Positions 7,479 to 14,848 of a stretch of DNA of 64,000 nt are shown one piece after another. How positions within the stretch are numbered: the first letter of the stretch is position 1; every line of letters begins with the position of its first letter. A model generated the notes under the pieces. The model was not told the origin of the DNA, did no database searches, and was given only the letters and a program-made list of their open reading frames with translations. A program made the position numbers and the translations under genes. This stretch comes from Chryseobacterium gregarium DSM 19109. GTDB taxonomy: Bacteria > Bacteroidota > Bacteroidia > Flavobacteriales > Weeksellaceae. The DNA is taken from NCBI RefSeq assembly GCF_000430845.1, contig NZ_AUMU01000001.1:186001-250000 (forward strand). Direction: 5' to 3'.

Positions 7479-9290
7479 ATGATTAAAAAAGCAGGAAATA
7501 TATTTTTCCTTGGAACTTTATTTTTCGCTCACGCGCAGGAAAAATCAACTGACATCGACAGTATTGAAATTCAGGGAAAACTGATTTCAGTACCCTATAA
7601 AATTGCCAACCAGAATATCACCCTTATTACAAGACAGGAGATTGAAAATTCCCCGGCAAAAAGTATTGACGAGATCCTTCAGCAGGTTTCCGGGATGGAT
7701 ATCAGAAGGAGGGGCGCAAATGGTGTACAGAGTGATCTTGCTTTTCGGGGAAGTTCTTCCGAGCAGGTTCTTCTGCTTTTAAACGGAATAAGGATGAGCG
7801 ATTCTCAGACCGGGCATAATTCTATGAACTTACCGATTGATCTGGAAGATGTGGAAAGAATCGAGGTCATCAAAGGTCCGGGAGCAAGACGTTTCGGGCA
7901 AAATGCTTATGCAGGAGTTATTAATGTCATTACCAAAACCCATCTCGGGAAAAGGGTGAAAATAAGTGCAGAAGCCGGGGATTACGAAACGTTTGGCTTC
8001 GGACTGAATGCGCAGCTGGGAAATGAGAAATTTTCAAATACGCTTGCGGCAAATTCCAATTCGTCTCAAGGGTATATGTACAATACCGATTATGAAATCA
8101 GGAATGTTTTTTATCAGAGTAAATTAGCCATAAAAGACGGGGACATCAGATTACAGGCAGGGTTTTCTGAGAAAAAGTTCGGAGCCAACGGGTTTTATTC
8201 TTCTGCCAAGGCCACCGAGCAGTATGAAGAAACGCAGGCCTCAGTAATAAGTCTGTCCCATCAGCAGACCTTTAAAAATCTAAAGATCCACTCGAATGTC
8301 TATTGGCGAAGAGGGCAGGATATGTATCTGTTCAACAGGGCGAAACCTGAAATTTACAGAAATATGCACATCGGAAATAATGTCGGTGGAGAAGTGAATT
8401 CCAGCTACCAGTGGGGATTGGGAACCACAGGAGTCGGCGTGGAACTGAGAAAAGAATTTCTGGCAAGTAATAATTTAGGGCACCGTGACCGTTTTGTTTC
8501 CCAGGTTTTCTTTGAACACCATTTTTCCCTGTTGGATAAAAAATTAAATATCAGTCCGGGATTTTCCTGGGCGAATTATTCCACGAACGGAAATTTCTTC
8601 TATCCCGGATTGGATGTCGGCTATAATTTCGACCCGAACAATAAGATCTACGGAAATATTTCAAGGGTTTCAAGGGTGCCCACGTTTACCGATCTTTATT
8701 ATGTAAGTAAGACGGAACAGGGAAATCCTGATCTGTTACCTGAAAATGCAGTTTCTGCAGAAATAGGATATCAGTACCAGACTAAAAATATTTTAGTAAA
8801 AGTAAGCGGTTTTCTGAGGGATTCCCATAATTCTATAGACTGGACAAAAATTTCACTGAACGACCCTGTCTGGTATGCTCAGAATATTGGGGATACGAGC
8901 AGTAAAGGGCTAGAATTTGAGCTCAGTCACCAATTTAACGGCTGGCTGAAGTATTCGGTGGGATACACTTATCTGGACAATACATTAAACTCTGTAGGTG
9001 AATTTGCCGCAAGATACCTTTTAGATAATCTGAGGCATCAGGTAATTGCAAAATTGGAAACCAAATTCCTGAAAAACTTCACCAATGAACTTGTTTACCG
9101 TTATAACCAGCGGATGAATAACGGAAGCTACCATTTACTGGATGAAAAATTAAGTTTTGTTAAAAAAGACTTTTCGGTGTACGTTCTGGTCAATAATGTA
9201 ACAAATACTTCATATACGGAAACTTTTGGCGTTGCCATGCCGCAAAGATGGTTCCATATCGGCTTTTCTTATAATATCAATATTAAGTAA
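7479..9290 (+). CDS. TonB-dependent outer-membrane receptor (BtuB/FepA-like size)
   Basis: Outer-membrane beta-barrel that imports a scarce ligand using TonB energy. The 603 residues start with signal peptide MIKKAGNIFFLGTLFFAHAQ. The plug domain (about 40-160) carries ITRQEIENS, LQQVSGMDIRRRG, FRGSSSEQV, LLNGIRMSDSQ, and IEVIKGPGARRFG. The barrel follows and ends in an aromatic HIGFSYNINIK strand. There is no carboxypeptidase-like N-terminal domain and no SusD partner, so a metal chelate or vitamin is more likely than a glycan. The start at 7479 is preferred over an upstream in-frame ATG at 7416 because the signal peptide begins here. The structured leader makes ligand control plausible; B12 is one candidate. 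Confidence 0.9.
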   Translation: MIKKAGNIFFLGTLFFAHAQEKSTDIDSIEIQGKLISVPYKIANQNITLITRQEIENSPAKSIDEILQQVSGMDIRRRGANGVQSDLAFRGSSSEQVLLLLNGIRMSDSQTGHNSMNLPIDLEDVERIEVIKGPGARRFGQNAYAGVINVITKTHLGKRVKISAEAGDYETFGFGLNAQLGNEKFSNTLAANSNSSQGYMYNTDYEIRNVFYQSKLAIKDGDIRLQAGFSEKKFGANGFYSSAKATEQYEETQASVISLSHQQTFKNLKIHSNVYWRRGQDMYLFNRAKPEIYRNMHIGNNVGGEVNSSYQWGLGTTGVGVELRKEFLASNNLGHRDRFVSQVFFEHHFSLLDKKLNISPGFSWANYSTNGNFFYPGLDVGYNFDPNNKIYGNISRVSRVPTFTDLYYVSKTEQGNPDLLPENAVSAEIGYQYQTKNILVKVSGFLRDSHNSIDWTKISLNDPVWYAQNIGDTSSKGLEFELSHQFNGWLKYSVGYTYLDNTLNSVGEFAARYLLDNLRHQVIAKLETKFLKNFTNELVYRYNQRMNNGSYHLLDEKLSFVKKDFSVYVLVNNVTNTSYTETFGVAMPQRWFHIGFSYNINIK

Positions 9291-9341
9291 ATGTTAATAC
9301 AGGATGAATTAAAGTTAATATTACGAAATTGTTAATTCATT

Positions 9342-9349
9342 TACATTTG
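9342..9349 (+). promoter_or_regulatory. -7 promoter element for the DUF2490 gene
   Basis: TACATTTG fits TANNTTTG and lies 16 nt before the start codon, so the gene may have its own short-leader transcript in addition to read-through from the receptor. Confidence 0.45.
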
Positions 9350-9365
9350 CAGAAATTTTTTTAAG

Positions 9366-10082
9366 ATGAAACTTTTTCTAAGCCTTAGTTTATTTTTAAG
9401 TCTTACGTTTTTTAAAGCGCAGGAACATATTTCCGCCTTCAATGCGCTGACCTTAACCTATAAGTTTCACCCGAAATTTTTTCTATATGCCGAAGGGCAG
9501 ATGAGAAGTATTGAAGATTATACCTATCCTGATTATTATGAAATAAAAGGCGGGCTTGGGTATAACCTTACCAAGAACCATAAACCTTTTATCGGTTTGG
9601 GAAGATACGCAACCTATAAAGATCACGCCATTAACAAAGAAGAGTTCAGGGTATGGTTACAGGACGTTATTGATTTCAAAAAAGGAGTTGTGAAATTTGA
9701 AAACAGATTCCGTGCTGAAAAGTCTTGGTTTTATGAGCCTCAGACAGATAAAAATTCCGAGAGAATGCGGTACCGTTACCGTTTGAATATTTCAGTTCCG
9801 TTGAATGCCAAGAAAATTGAGCCTGGCACTTTATTCGCCAATGCTTATGACGAAATTTTTATTGTCAGCCCTATAAAACCTGCTTTTGCAAGAAACAGGG
9901 TATACGGAGGCCTGGGATATCAGATTGATCAGAACTTCGGGATCCTGGGAGGATACCTTTGGCAAAGGGAATTTGAAGCGAAAGGAAATAAAAATGCCCA
10001 CTTTTTATATCTTGCTATCAACATCAATATCGACGATACCAATCCTCCTGCAAGAACCTATCATTTCCCGGGAGCAGATTAA
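9366..10082 (+). CDS. DUF2490 family outer-membrane-like protein
   Basis: 238 residues with signal peptide MKLFLSLSLFLSLTFFKAQ. The rest is a run of alternating amphipathic strands rich in Tyr, Phe and Arg (FFLYAEGQMRS, GGLGYNL, FENRFRAEKSWFY, RMRYRYRLN), typical of DUF2490 beta-barrel proteins of Bacteroidota. Function is unknown in the family. It follows the TonB receptor by 75 nt in the same direction. Its stop codon overlaps that of the convergent HD gene within the four bases TTAA at 10079-10082, and no terminator is visible. Confidence 0.8.
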   Translation: MKLFLSLSLFLSLTFFKAQEHISAFNALTLTYKFHPKFFLYAEGQMRSIEDYTYPDYYEIKGGLGYNLTKNHKPFIGLGRYATYKDHAINKEEFRVWLQDVIDFKKGVVKFENRFRAEKSWFYEPQTDKNSERMRYRYRLNISVPLNAKKIEPGTLFANAYDEIFIVSPIKPAFARNRVYGGLGYQIDQNFGILGGYLWQREFEAKGNKNAHFLYLAININIDDTNPPARTYHFPGAD

Positions 10083-10525
10083 TATTTATCAATCAAATAA
10101 TGGTAAGCCTTTAAATATTTATTGAATCTTTTGATGTCTTTCTGAGCTAATTCGCGGTTTACCCTTCTCAGATCCATATTGTCACGGAGATCATTTAATT
10201 TTACGGCCACAGCAAGAGGAGACCGTTCTGTTCTTTTCACGAAATCATCGTATTCCTCTTCAGGATCAAATTTTGTCAGGCAGCTGATCGCAAAAATGAT
10301 GTATTCGGGAAATCCTTCGTCTCTTAAATAATCCAGACTGAATTCTGCCGGGTGATCTTCCACAACATCATGCAGCACGCCAACGATTTTTTCATCCATG
10401 GTTTTGCCGTATTCCATGACACGCATCACGTGAGCTATATAAGGAGCATGATATTTATCGGTTTGGCCTTTATGTGCTTTATCAGCAATTTTAATAGCTC
10501 TGTGGAGCAGTTCTTCTTTTGTCAT
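10079..10525 (-). CDS. Small HD-domain hydrolase, MESH1-like
   Basis: 148-residue metal-dependent phosphohydrolase of the HD superfamily. Ligands are visible: His32 (AHVMRV), His52-Asp53 inside HDVVED, and Asp112 (KLNDLRDN). The HDxxED pattern and the KxxDxxxN segment resemble small alarmone hydrolases of the MESH1/SpoT-HD type, which remove pyrophosphate from (p)ppGpp. There is no synthetase or regulatory domain. The alarmone activity is an inference from motifs; it could act on another nucleotide. A -7 element lies 17 nt upstream. Confidence 0.75.
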   Translation of the reverse strand: MTKEELLHRAIKIADKAHKGQTDKYHAPYIAHVMRVMEYGKTMDEKIVGVLHDVVEDHPAEFSLDYLRDEGFPEYIIFAISCLTKFDPEEEYDDFVKRTERSPLAVAVKLNDLRDNMDLRRVNRELAQKDIKRFNKYLKAYHYLIDKY

Positions 10526-10541
10526 TATACTATGTAAAGTG

Positions 10542-10549
10542 CAAAAATA
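10542..10549 (-). promoter_or_regulatory. -7 promoter element for the HD hydrolase
   Basis: TATTTTTG on the reverse strand fits TANNTTTG, 17 nt upstream of the start codon. Confidence 0.45.
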
Positions 10550-10647
10550 AAAAATGCCTTAAATCCTGAGGCTATATTTTATAATTATTTTTAATAAATA
10601 TCAATACAGGCTTATGTTTATCTATAAGACTAGATTCTAGGCCGGAT

Positions 10648-10941
10648 TTATCTTCCCGGCGTATTTTTTTTATTTTCAGGAGTTATCCCGTTCAGTATTT
10701 TATAATCTGTCGAATCTTTCCTTTTATCCTTCATGCCGGAATATACAGAATCGTTTGCAGGCCTGGCCGTGGGAATTTTATAAAGGTCTTTCTCCCGCTC
10801 TGCTGAATTAATATCCTTTGTATTGAGATCCGGTTTTTTCATCCGCACCGTATCGGTCTTAGGAATTAACTGCCTTTTCTCTTTTTGCTGTGCAGAAAGC
10901 GAAACTGAAATAAAAACAAAGGTGAAAAATATAATTTTCAT
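10648..10941 (-). CDS. Small secreted protein of unknown function
   Basis: 97 residues. The N-terminus MKIIFFTFVFISVSLSAQQ is a typical flavobacterial signal peptide. The remainder is highly charged, rich in Lys, Asp, Thr and Pro, with no predicted membrane segment and probably little fold. I do not recognise the family. It is flanked by genes of unrelated function, and its stop lies in a T-rich region without a clear reverse-strand terminator. Confidence 0.6.
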   Translation of the reverse strand: MKIIFFTFVFISVSLSAQQKEKRQLIPKTDTVRMKKPDLNTKDINSAEREKDLYKIPTARPANDSVYSGMKDKRKDSTDYKILNGITPENKKNTPGR

Positions 10942-11057
10942 AAGGGTAATTTTTGCTAAAAATAAAAATAATTTTTAAAACTGTTCAAGATCGGTCTTTA
11001 TTATTATAAGACATTTTAGACTTTTTTTATTATGACTTGATGAAAAAAATTAATATT

Positions 11058-11090
11058 AAAATAAAAAGCGCCTCAATTACTGAGACGCTT
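11058..11090 (-). terminator. Terminator of the beta-oxidation operon
   Basis: Stem AAGCGCCTCA (11066-11075) with TGAGACGCTT (11081-11090), one G-U on the reverse strand, 5-nt loop, followed by TTTATTTT in the reverse-strand transcript. It starts 30 nt after the last gene of the operon. Confidence 0.85.
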
Positions 11091-11120
11091 AATTAAGAAA
11101 TCAAATTTATATATAGAAGA

Positions 11121-12890
11121 CTAATATCCTCCTTTATTGATAAAATGGGCAGCTACTTTTTCAGTCAGTGCCACTACATTCGGATTGTTAGTGTATTTTG
11201 TAAACCTTCTCAATCCGGAAAGCATCATTCTCTGTTCGTCACCTTCGGCGAAAGAAATGATTCCTTCTTTTGCTGACGTGATGATTTTTTCAACGGCTTT
11301 ATAAAGGTTAAGCTGGGCCATGGATGCTTCTGCTGAGTCTGCAGAGAAGTGTTTTTCAGCTCGCAGAATTGCAGATTCCGCCATATAGATCTGGTTAAGG
11401 ATTTCAGACGCATTCAATAATAAATGCTGCTGTTTTTCAATATCCATCATGAACTTCTGAAGCGCAGCCCCTGAAACCATTAAAAACACTTTTTTAAGGT
11501 TGGCGATAATTGCTTTTTCTTCACTCATGAATTCAGAATAATCAGGAACTTCAAATGACGGGATGCCCATTAATTCTTTTGAAATTGCCATCGCCGGGGA
11601 CAGCAGATCCAGTTCACCTTTCATCGCTCTTTTGATCAGCATTCCGACAGATAAAAGACGGTTAATCTCATTGGTTCCTTCATAGATCCTTCCGATTCTT
11701 GAATCTCTCCAAGCCGCTTCCATCGGAGTTTCTTCAGAGAATCCCATTCCACCGTATACCTGAATTCCCTCATCGGCAGTATGCTGTGTTAAATCTGAAA
11801 CGAACACTTTAAGGATTGAGGCTTCTACAGCGAATTCTTCCACACCTTTTAATTCAGCCTGCTGATGGTTCATTCCGCCTTCAACCAGCTCATTGATTTT
11901 ATCCTCAACATCTTTTGCGGCCCTGTAGGCTCCGGCTTCGGACACGAAAATCCCGGTAGCCATCTCCGCCAGTTTTTTTCTGATGGCTCCAAATGTTGAA
12001 ATAGAAACACCAAACTGCTTTCTTTCGCTGGAATATTGCAGGGAATGGTTTAAGATTCTTCTCTGTCCGTCCAGATTGGCTGCCGCCAGTTTGATTCTTC
12101 CTACATTCAGTGCATTTAAAGCGATCTTGAAACCATTGTTCCTTTCCCCTAAAAGGTTTTCAACAGGTACTTTCATATCCGTAAAGAATACCTGTCTCGT
12201 TGAAGACGAGCGGATTCCCAGTTTATGTTCCTCTTCACCGAAACTTAACCCTTCGGTCCCTTCTTTTTCTACAATGAATCCTGTGATGTTTTTATCATCT
12301 TCAATTTTAGCGAAGACAATGAAAATTTCTGCAAAACCGGCATTGGAAATCCACATTTTCTGTCCGTTGATGATATAATGTTTCCCGTCTTCAGAAAGTT
12401 TTGCCCTTGTTTTTCCGGAGTTAGCATCAGAACCGGCATCCGGTTCTGTTAAACAGTACGCTCCGAATTTTGTACCTGTCGCCAGATCCGGAAGGTATTT
12501 CTGTTTTTGTTCTTCCGTTCCGTACAACAGGATAGGAAGGGTGCCGATTCCGGTGTGGGCACCGTAGGCCGTTGCCAGGGAACCGTTTGCCCCCGAACAG
12601 TAATCGCAGGCCAACATGGTATTCACAAAGCCCATTCCGAGACCGCCGTATTCTTCAGGAACCGCAACCCCCAGAAGTCCCATTTCACCCAGCTTCCGCA
12701 TTTTTTCTTCGGTTAAGGCGTAATCTTTCTTTTCAAACCTTACATTTTGAGGAATAACTTCCCGGTCAATAAATTCTTTTGCAGAATCACGAAGCATTTT
12801 TTGCTCTTCTGAGAGCTCTTCTAAAGTGAAGATTTCCTGTGCAGGAACTTCCTTGATCAGGAACTCGCCGCCTTTTAGTATATTATTCAT
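11121..12890 (-). CDS. Acyl-CoA dehydrogenase (VLCAD/ACAD9-like length)
   Basis: FAD enzyme for the first beta-oxidation step, acyl-CoA to trans-2-enoyl-CoA. The 589 residues contain the core in order: helical N-terminus, AYCLTEPDAGSDANS flavin/substrate motif near 145-160, KMWISNAGF, and IYEGTNEINR carrying the catalytic Glu near 415. A C-terminal extension of about 150 residues beyond the core resembles VLCAD-type dehydrogenases, which prefer longer chains. It is the last gene of the MarR-HAD/ECH-thiolase operon, and a terminator follows. Function is firm; chain-length preference is inferred. Confidence 0.93.
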   Translation of the reverse strand: MNNILKGGEFLIKEVPAQEIFTLEELSEEQKMLRDSAKEFIDREVIPQNVRFEKKDYALTEEKMRKLGEMGLLGVAVPEEYGGLGMGFVNTMLACDYCSGANGSLATAYGAHTGIGTLPILLYGTEEQKQKYLPDLATGTKFGAYCLTEPDAGSDANSGKTRAKLSEDGKHYIINGQKMWISNAGFAEIFIVFAKIEDDKNITGFIVEKEGTEGLSFGEEEHKLGIRSSSTRQVFFTDMKVPVENLLGERNNGFKIALNALNVGRIKLAAANLDGQRRILNHSLQYSSERKQFGVSISTFGAIRKKLAEMATGIFVSEAGAYRAAKDVEDKINELVEGGMNHQQAELKGVEEFAVEASILKVFVSDLTQHTADEGIQVYGGMGFSEETPMEAAWRDSRIGRIYEGTNEINRLLSVGMLIKRAMKGELDLLSPAMAISKELMGIPSFEVPDYSEFMSEEKAIIANLKKVFLMVSGAALQKFMMDIEKQQHLLLNASEILNQIYMAESAILRAEKHFSADSAEASMAQLNLYKAVEKIITSAKEGIISFAEGDEQRMMLSGLRRFTKYTNNPNVVALTEKVAAHFINKGGY

Positions 12891-12922
12891 TGTTTTATTT
12901 TAAATTGAAGTTATTTTATTTG

Positions 12923-13227
12923 AATTTTGAATTATGTCTGCTGCCTTAATTTATCCTGAAGTGTTTTAACAATTGAAGTCAATATATTTACGATACTTTG
13001 TATTTCTGACTTATATTTTGTCTCATTATATTTTACTAATTGAGATTGTGATAACAAATCAATCCAATATTGGGTTTCTCTTGCTTCTTTACTTGATATT
13101 GACATTTTGTAAAGGAAATCTTTCTGAAAAACCGGCCAAAGCTTCCTGTACATTTGCTCAATAGAGTTTCCACTTCTTAATAGCCCTTTTGTATTGATCC
13201 AAAATTTAAAATTCACGATTCAAAATT
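12923..13227 (-). repeat. Four-helix-bundle insert with flanking 10-bp inverted repeat
   Basis: AATTTTGAAT at 12923-12932 and ATTCAAAATT at 13218-13227 are exact inverted copies bracketing the decayed four-helix-bundle gene. The insert sits 3 nt from the thiolase stop codon. The words are AT-rich and short, so chance is not excluded, but the second four-helix gene in the same operon shows the same arrangement with a different sequence. Confidence 0.4.
12932..13216 (-). pseudogene. Decayed four-helix-bundle (S23/IVP-like) gene
   Basis: The 94-residue open frame is a damaged member of the four-helix-bundle family known from 23S rRNA intervening sequences. KDFLYKMSISSKEARETQYW and the C-terminal helices fit the family, and LLRSGNSI fits its second helix. 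The 12 residues between them (EQMYRKLWPVFQ) do not. Read in a shifted frame, the same DNA gives GANVQEALAGFSE, which is the family sequence. This implies a 1-nt loss near the Ile codon and a 2-nt loss near the Lys codon that together restore the frame. About 30 N-terminal residues are also missing, because the sequence abuts the thiolase stop. Probably non-functional. Confidence 0.75.
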
Positions 13228-13230
13228 ATT

Positions 13231-14409
13231 TTAAAGAAGCTCGAAAATTGAGGCCGCACCCTGACCCGTTCCCACGCACATGGTTACCAAACCGTATTTA
13301 TTGCCGCGTTTTCTCATTTCATCAAGCAGCTGGACGGTTAATTTTGTTCCGGTACATCCCAGCGGGTGGCCCAAAGCGATGGCACCGCCATTGACATTCA
13401 GGATTTCCGGATTGAGATCCAATTCCTTTTTAATAGCTACGGACTGAGAGGCAAATGCTTCATTCATTTCAATGAGCTCAATGTCTTTAAGATCTAATCC
13501 GGCCTGTTTCAATGCTTTCGGAATGGCATATAACGGTCCCATTCCCATAATTCTAGGCTCCAGTCCGGCCGCGGCATATGCTACCAGCCGTGCTTGAGGT
13601 TCCAATCCTAATTCTTTTACCATTTCTTCGCTCATCACTATGACAAAAGCGGCTCCGTCACTCATTTGGGAAGAGTTTCCGGCAGTCACGCTTCCGCCGT
13701 TGGCAAAAACCGGTTTAAGTTTGGCAAGGCCCTCAAGAGAGGTATCCTTTCTCGGACCTTCATCTACAGAAAAGTCGAACTTTTTGGTCTGCATTTTCTG
13801 ATTTTCATCCAGGAAATTATATTCTACAGGAATCGGGACAATCTGACTGGCAAATCTTCCTTCCTGATTCGCTTTTAAAGATTTCATGTGGGATTCAAAA
13901 GCGAATTGATCCTGTTCTTCCCGGGTAATGTTGTATTGTTTGGCAACTTCTTCCGCCGTATAACCCATTCCCCAATAATAATCAGGATTGGTTCTGGCAA
14001 TATCCGTTTCGGGAACCGGTTTGTAACCGCCCATCGGAATGTATGACATGGATTCTGTACCGCCTGCAATAATGCAGTCGGCCATTCCGGCCTGGATTTT
14101 TGCGGAAGCAATGGCGATCGCTTCACTTCCGGATGCACAATACCGGTTAACGGTAACGCCGGGAACTTTATCGGTATTCAATCCCATTAAAGAGATCAGA
14201 CGGGCAACATTCAGGCCCTGTTCGGCCTCAGGCATGGCATTCCCTACAATGAGGTCGTCAACCCTGTTCTTATCCAATTGCGGAAGCTCAGCCATTAATT
14301 TTCCAATCACGGTAGCTGCCATAACGTCGGGTCTTGTAAATCGTAAACTTCCTTTTGGCGCTTTTCCAACGGCTGTTCTGAAACCCTTTACTATATATGC
14401 TGTTTTCAT
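13231..14409 (-). CDS. Acetyl-CoA C-acyltransferase (3-ketoacyl-CoA thiolase)
   Basis: Cleaves 3-ketoacyl-CoA with CoA to acetyl-CoA and a shortened acyl-CoA, the last beta-oxidation step. The 392 residues show the thiolase active site: Cys91 in NRYCASGSEA, His348 in LGHPLGCTG and Cys378 in CVGTGQGA, with NEAFA before them. Length is normal. It lies between two four-helix-bundle genes and is co-oriented with the acyl-CoA dehydrogenase and the dehydrogenase/hydratase, so it should serve the same pathway. Confidence 0.95.
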   Translation of the reverse strand: MKTAYIVKGFRTAVGKAPKGSLRFTRPDVMAATVIGKLMAELPQLDKNRVDDLIVGNAMPEAEQGLNVARLISLMGLNTDKVPGVTVNRYCASGSEAIAIASAKIQAGMADCIIAGGTESMSYIPMGGYKPVPETDIARTNPDYYWGMGYTAEEVAKQYNITREEQDQFAFESHMKSLKANQEGRFASQIVPIPVEYNFLDENQKMQTKKFDFSVDEGPRKDTSLEGLAKLKPVFANGGSVTAGNSSQMSDGAAFVIVMSEEMVKELGLEPQARLVAYAAAGLEPRIMGMGPLYAIPKALKQAGLDLKDIELIEMNEAFASQSVAIKKELDLNPEILNVNGGAIALGHPLGCTGTKLTVQLLDEMRKRGNKYGLVTMCVGTGQGAASIFELL

Positions 14410-14427
14410 TATGTATTAAAGTATTTA

Positions 14428-14842
14428 TGTAAAATGTATATATGAATTAAAATGCTTGAGTATTAAATTTCTGCTTCAATTTTGCCAGCATATTTTGTAT
14501 ATGTTTGATTTCTGAATAGAGACTATTAAATTCATCTTCTTTAAAGAAACCTAAATCATTGGCAATTAATATTTGTGTTTCAAATTCAAATGAAGAACCT
14601 AAAGCAATATTAAGAAAATATGAAAATTGAGCATTTGTATCTCGACCCGCACGCTCAGCTATATTAGACGGAATTGAATATAAACTTCTTCTTGACTGAG
14701 ATGTCAATCCATACATTTCGTCTTTAGGAAAATTATTTGAAGCTAAGTAAAATATTTTACAAAGTTTCATTGATTTTGTCCAAACTTCTAAATCTCTGAA
14801 ATTGTGCATGGCTAATACATTAATACTTTTTACATTTTACAA
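14428..14842. repeat. 11-bp inverted repeat bracketing the second four-helix-bundle gene
   Basis: TGTAAAATGTA at 14428-14438 and TACATTTTACA at 14832-14842 are exact inverted copies on either side of the intact four-helix-bundle gene, between thiolase and the dehydrogenase/hydratase gene. They may mark the ends of an inserted unit. Confidence 0.4.
14447..14809 (-). CDS. Four-helix-bundle protein (S23/IVP family)
   Basis: 120 residues with the family pattern: FRDLEVWTKSMKL helix 1, FPKDEMYGLTSQSRRS helix 2 start, IPSNIAERAGR and FLNIALGSSFEFETQ for helix 3, and a C-terminal helix. The family was first seen in intervening sequences of 23S rRNA and is found as scattered small genes in Bacteroidota. 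Function is unknown; structures are pentameric four-helix bundles that may bind nucleic acid. It appears intact and lies inside the beta-oxidation operon without an evident metabolic link. Confidence 0.88.
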   Translation of the reverse strand: MHNFRDLEVWTKSMKLCKIFYLASNNFPKDEMYGLTSQSRRSLYSIPSNIAERAGRDTNAQFSYFLNIALGSSFEFETQILIANDLGFFKEDEFNSLYSEIKHIQNMLAKLKQKFNTQAF

Positions 14843-14848
14843 GAAAAT

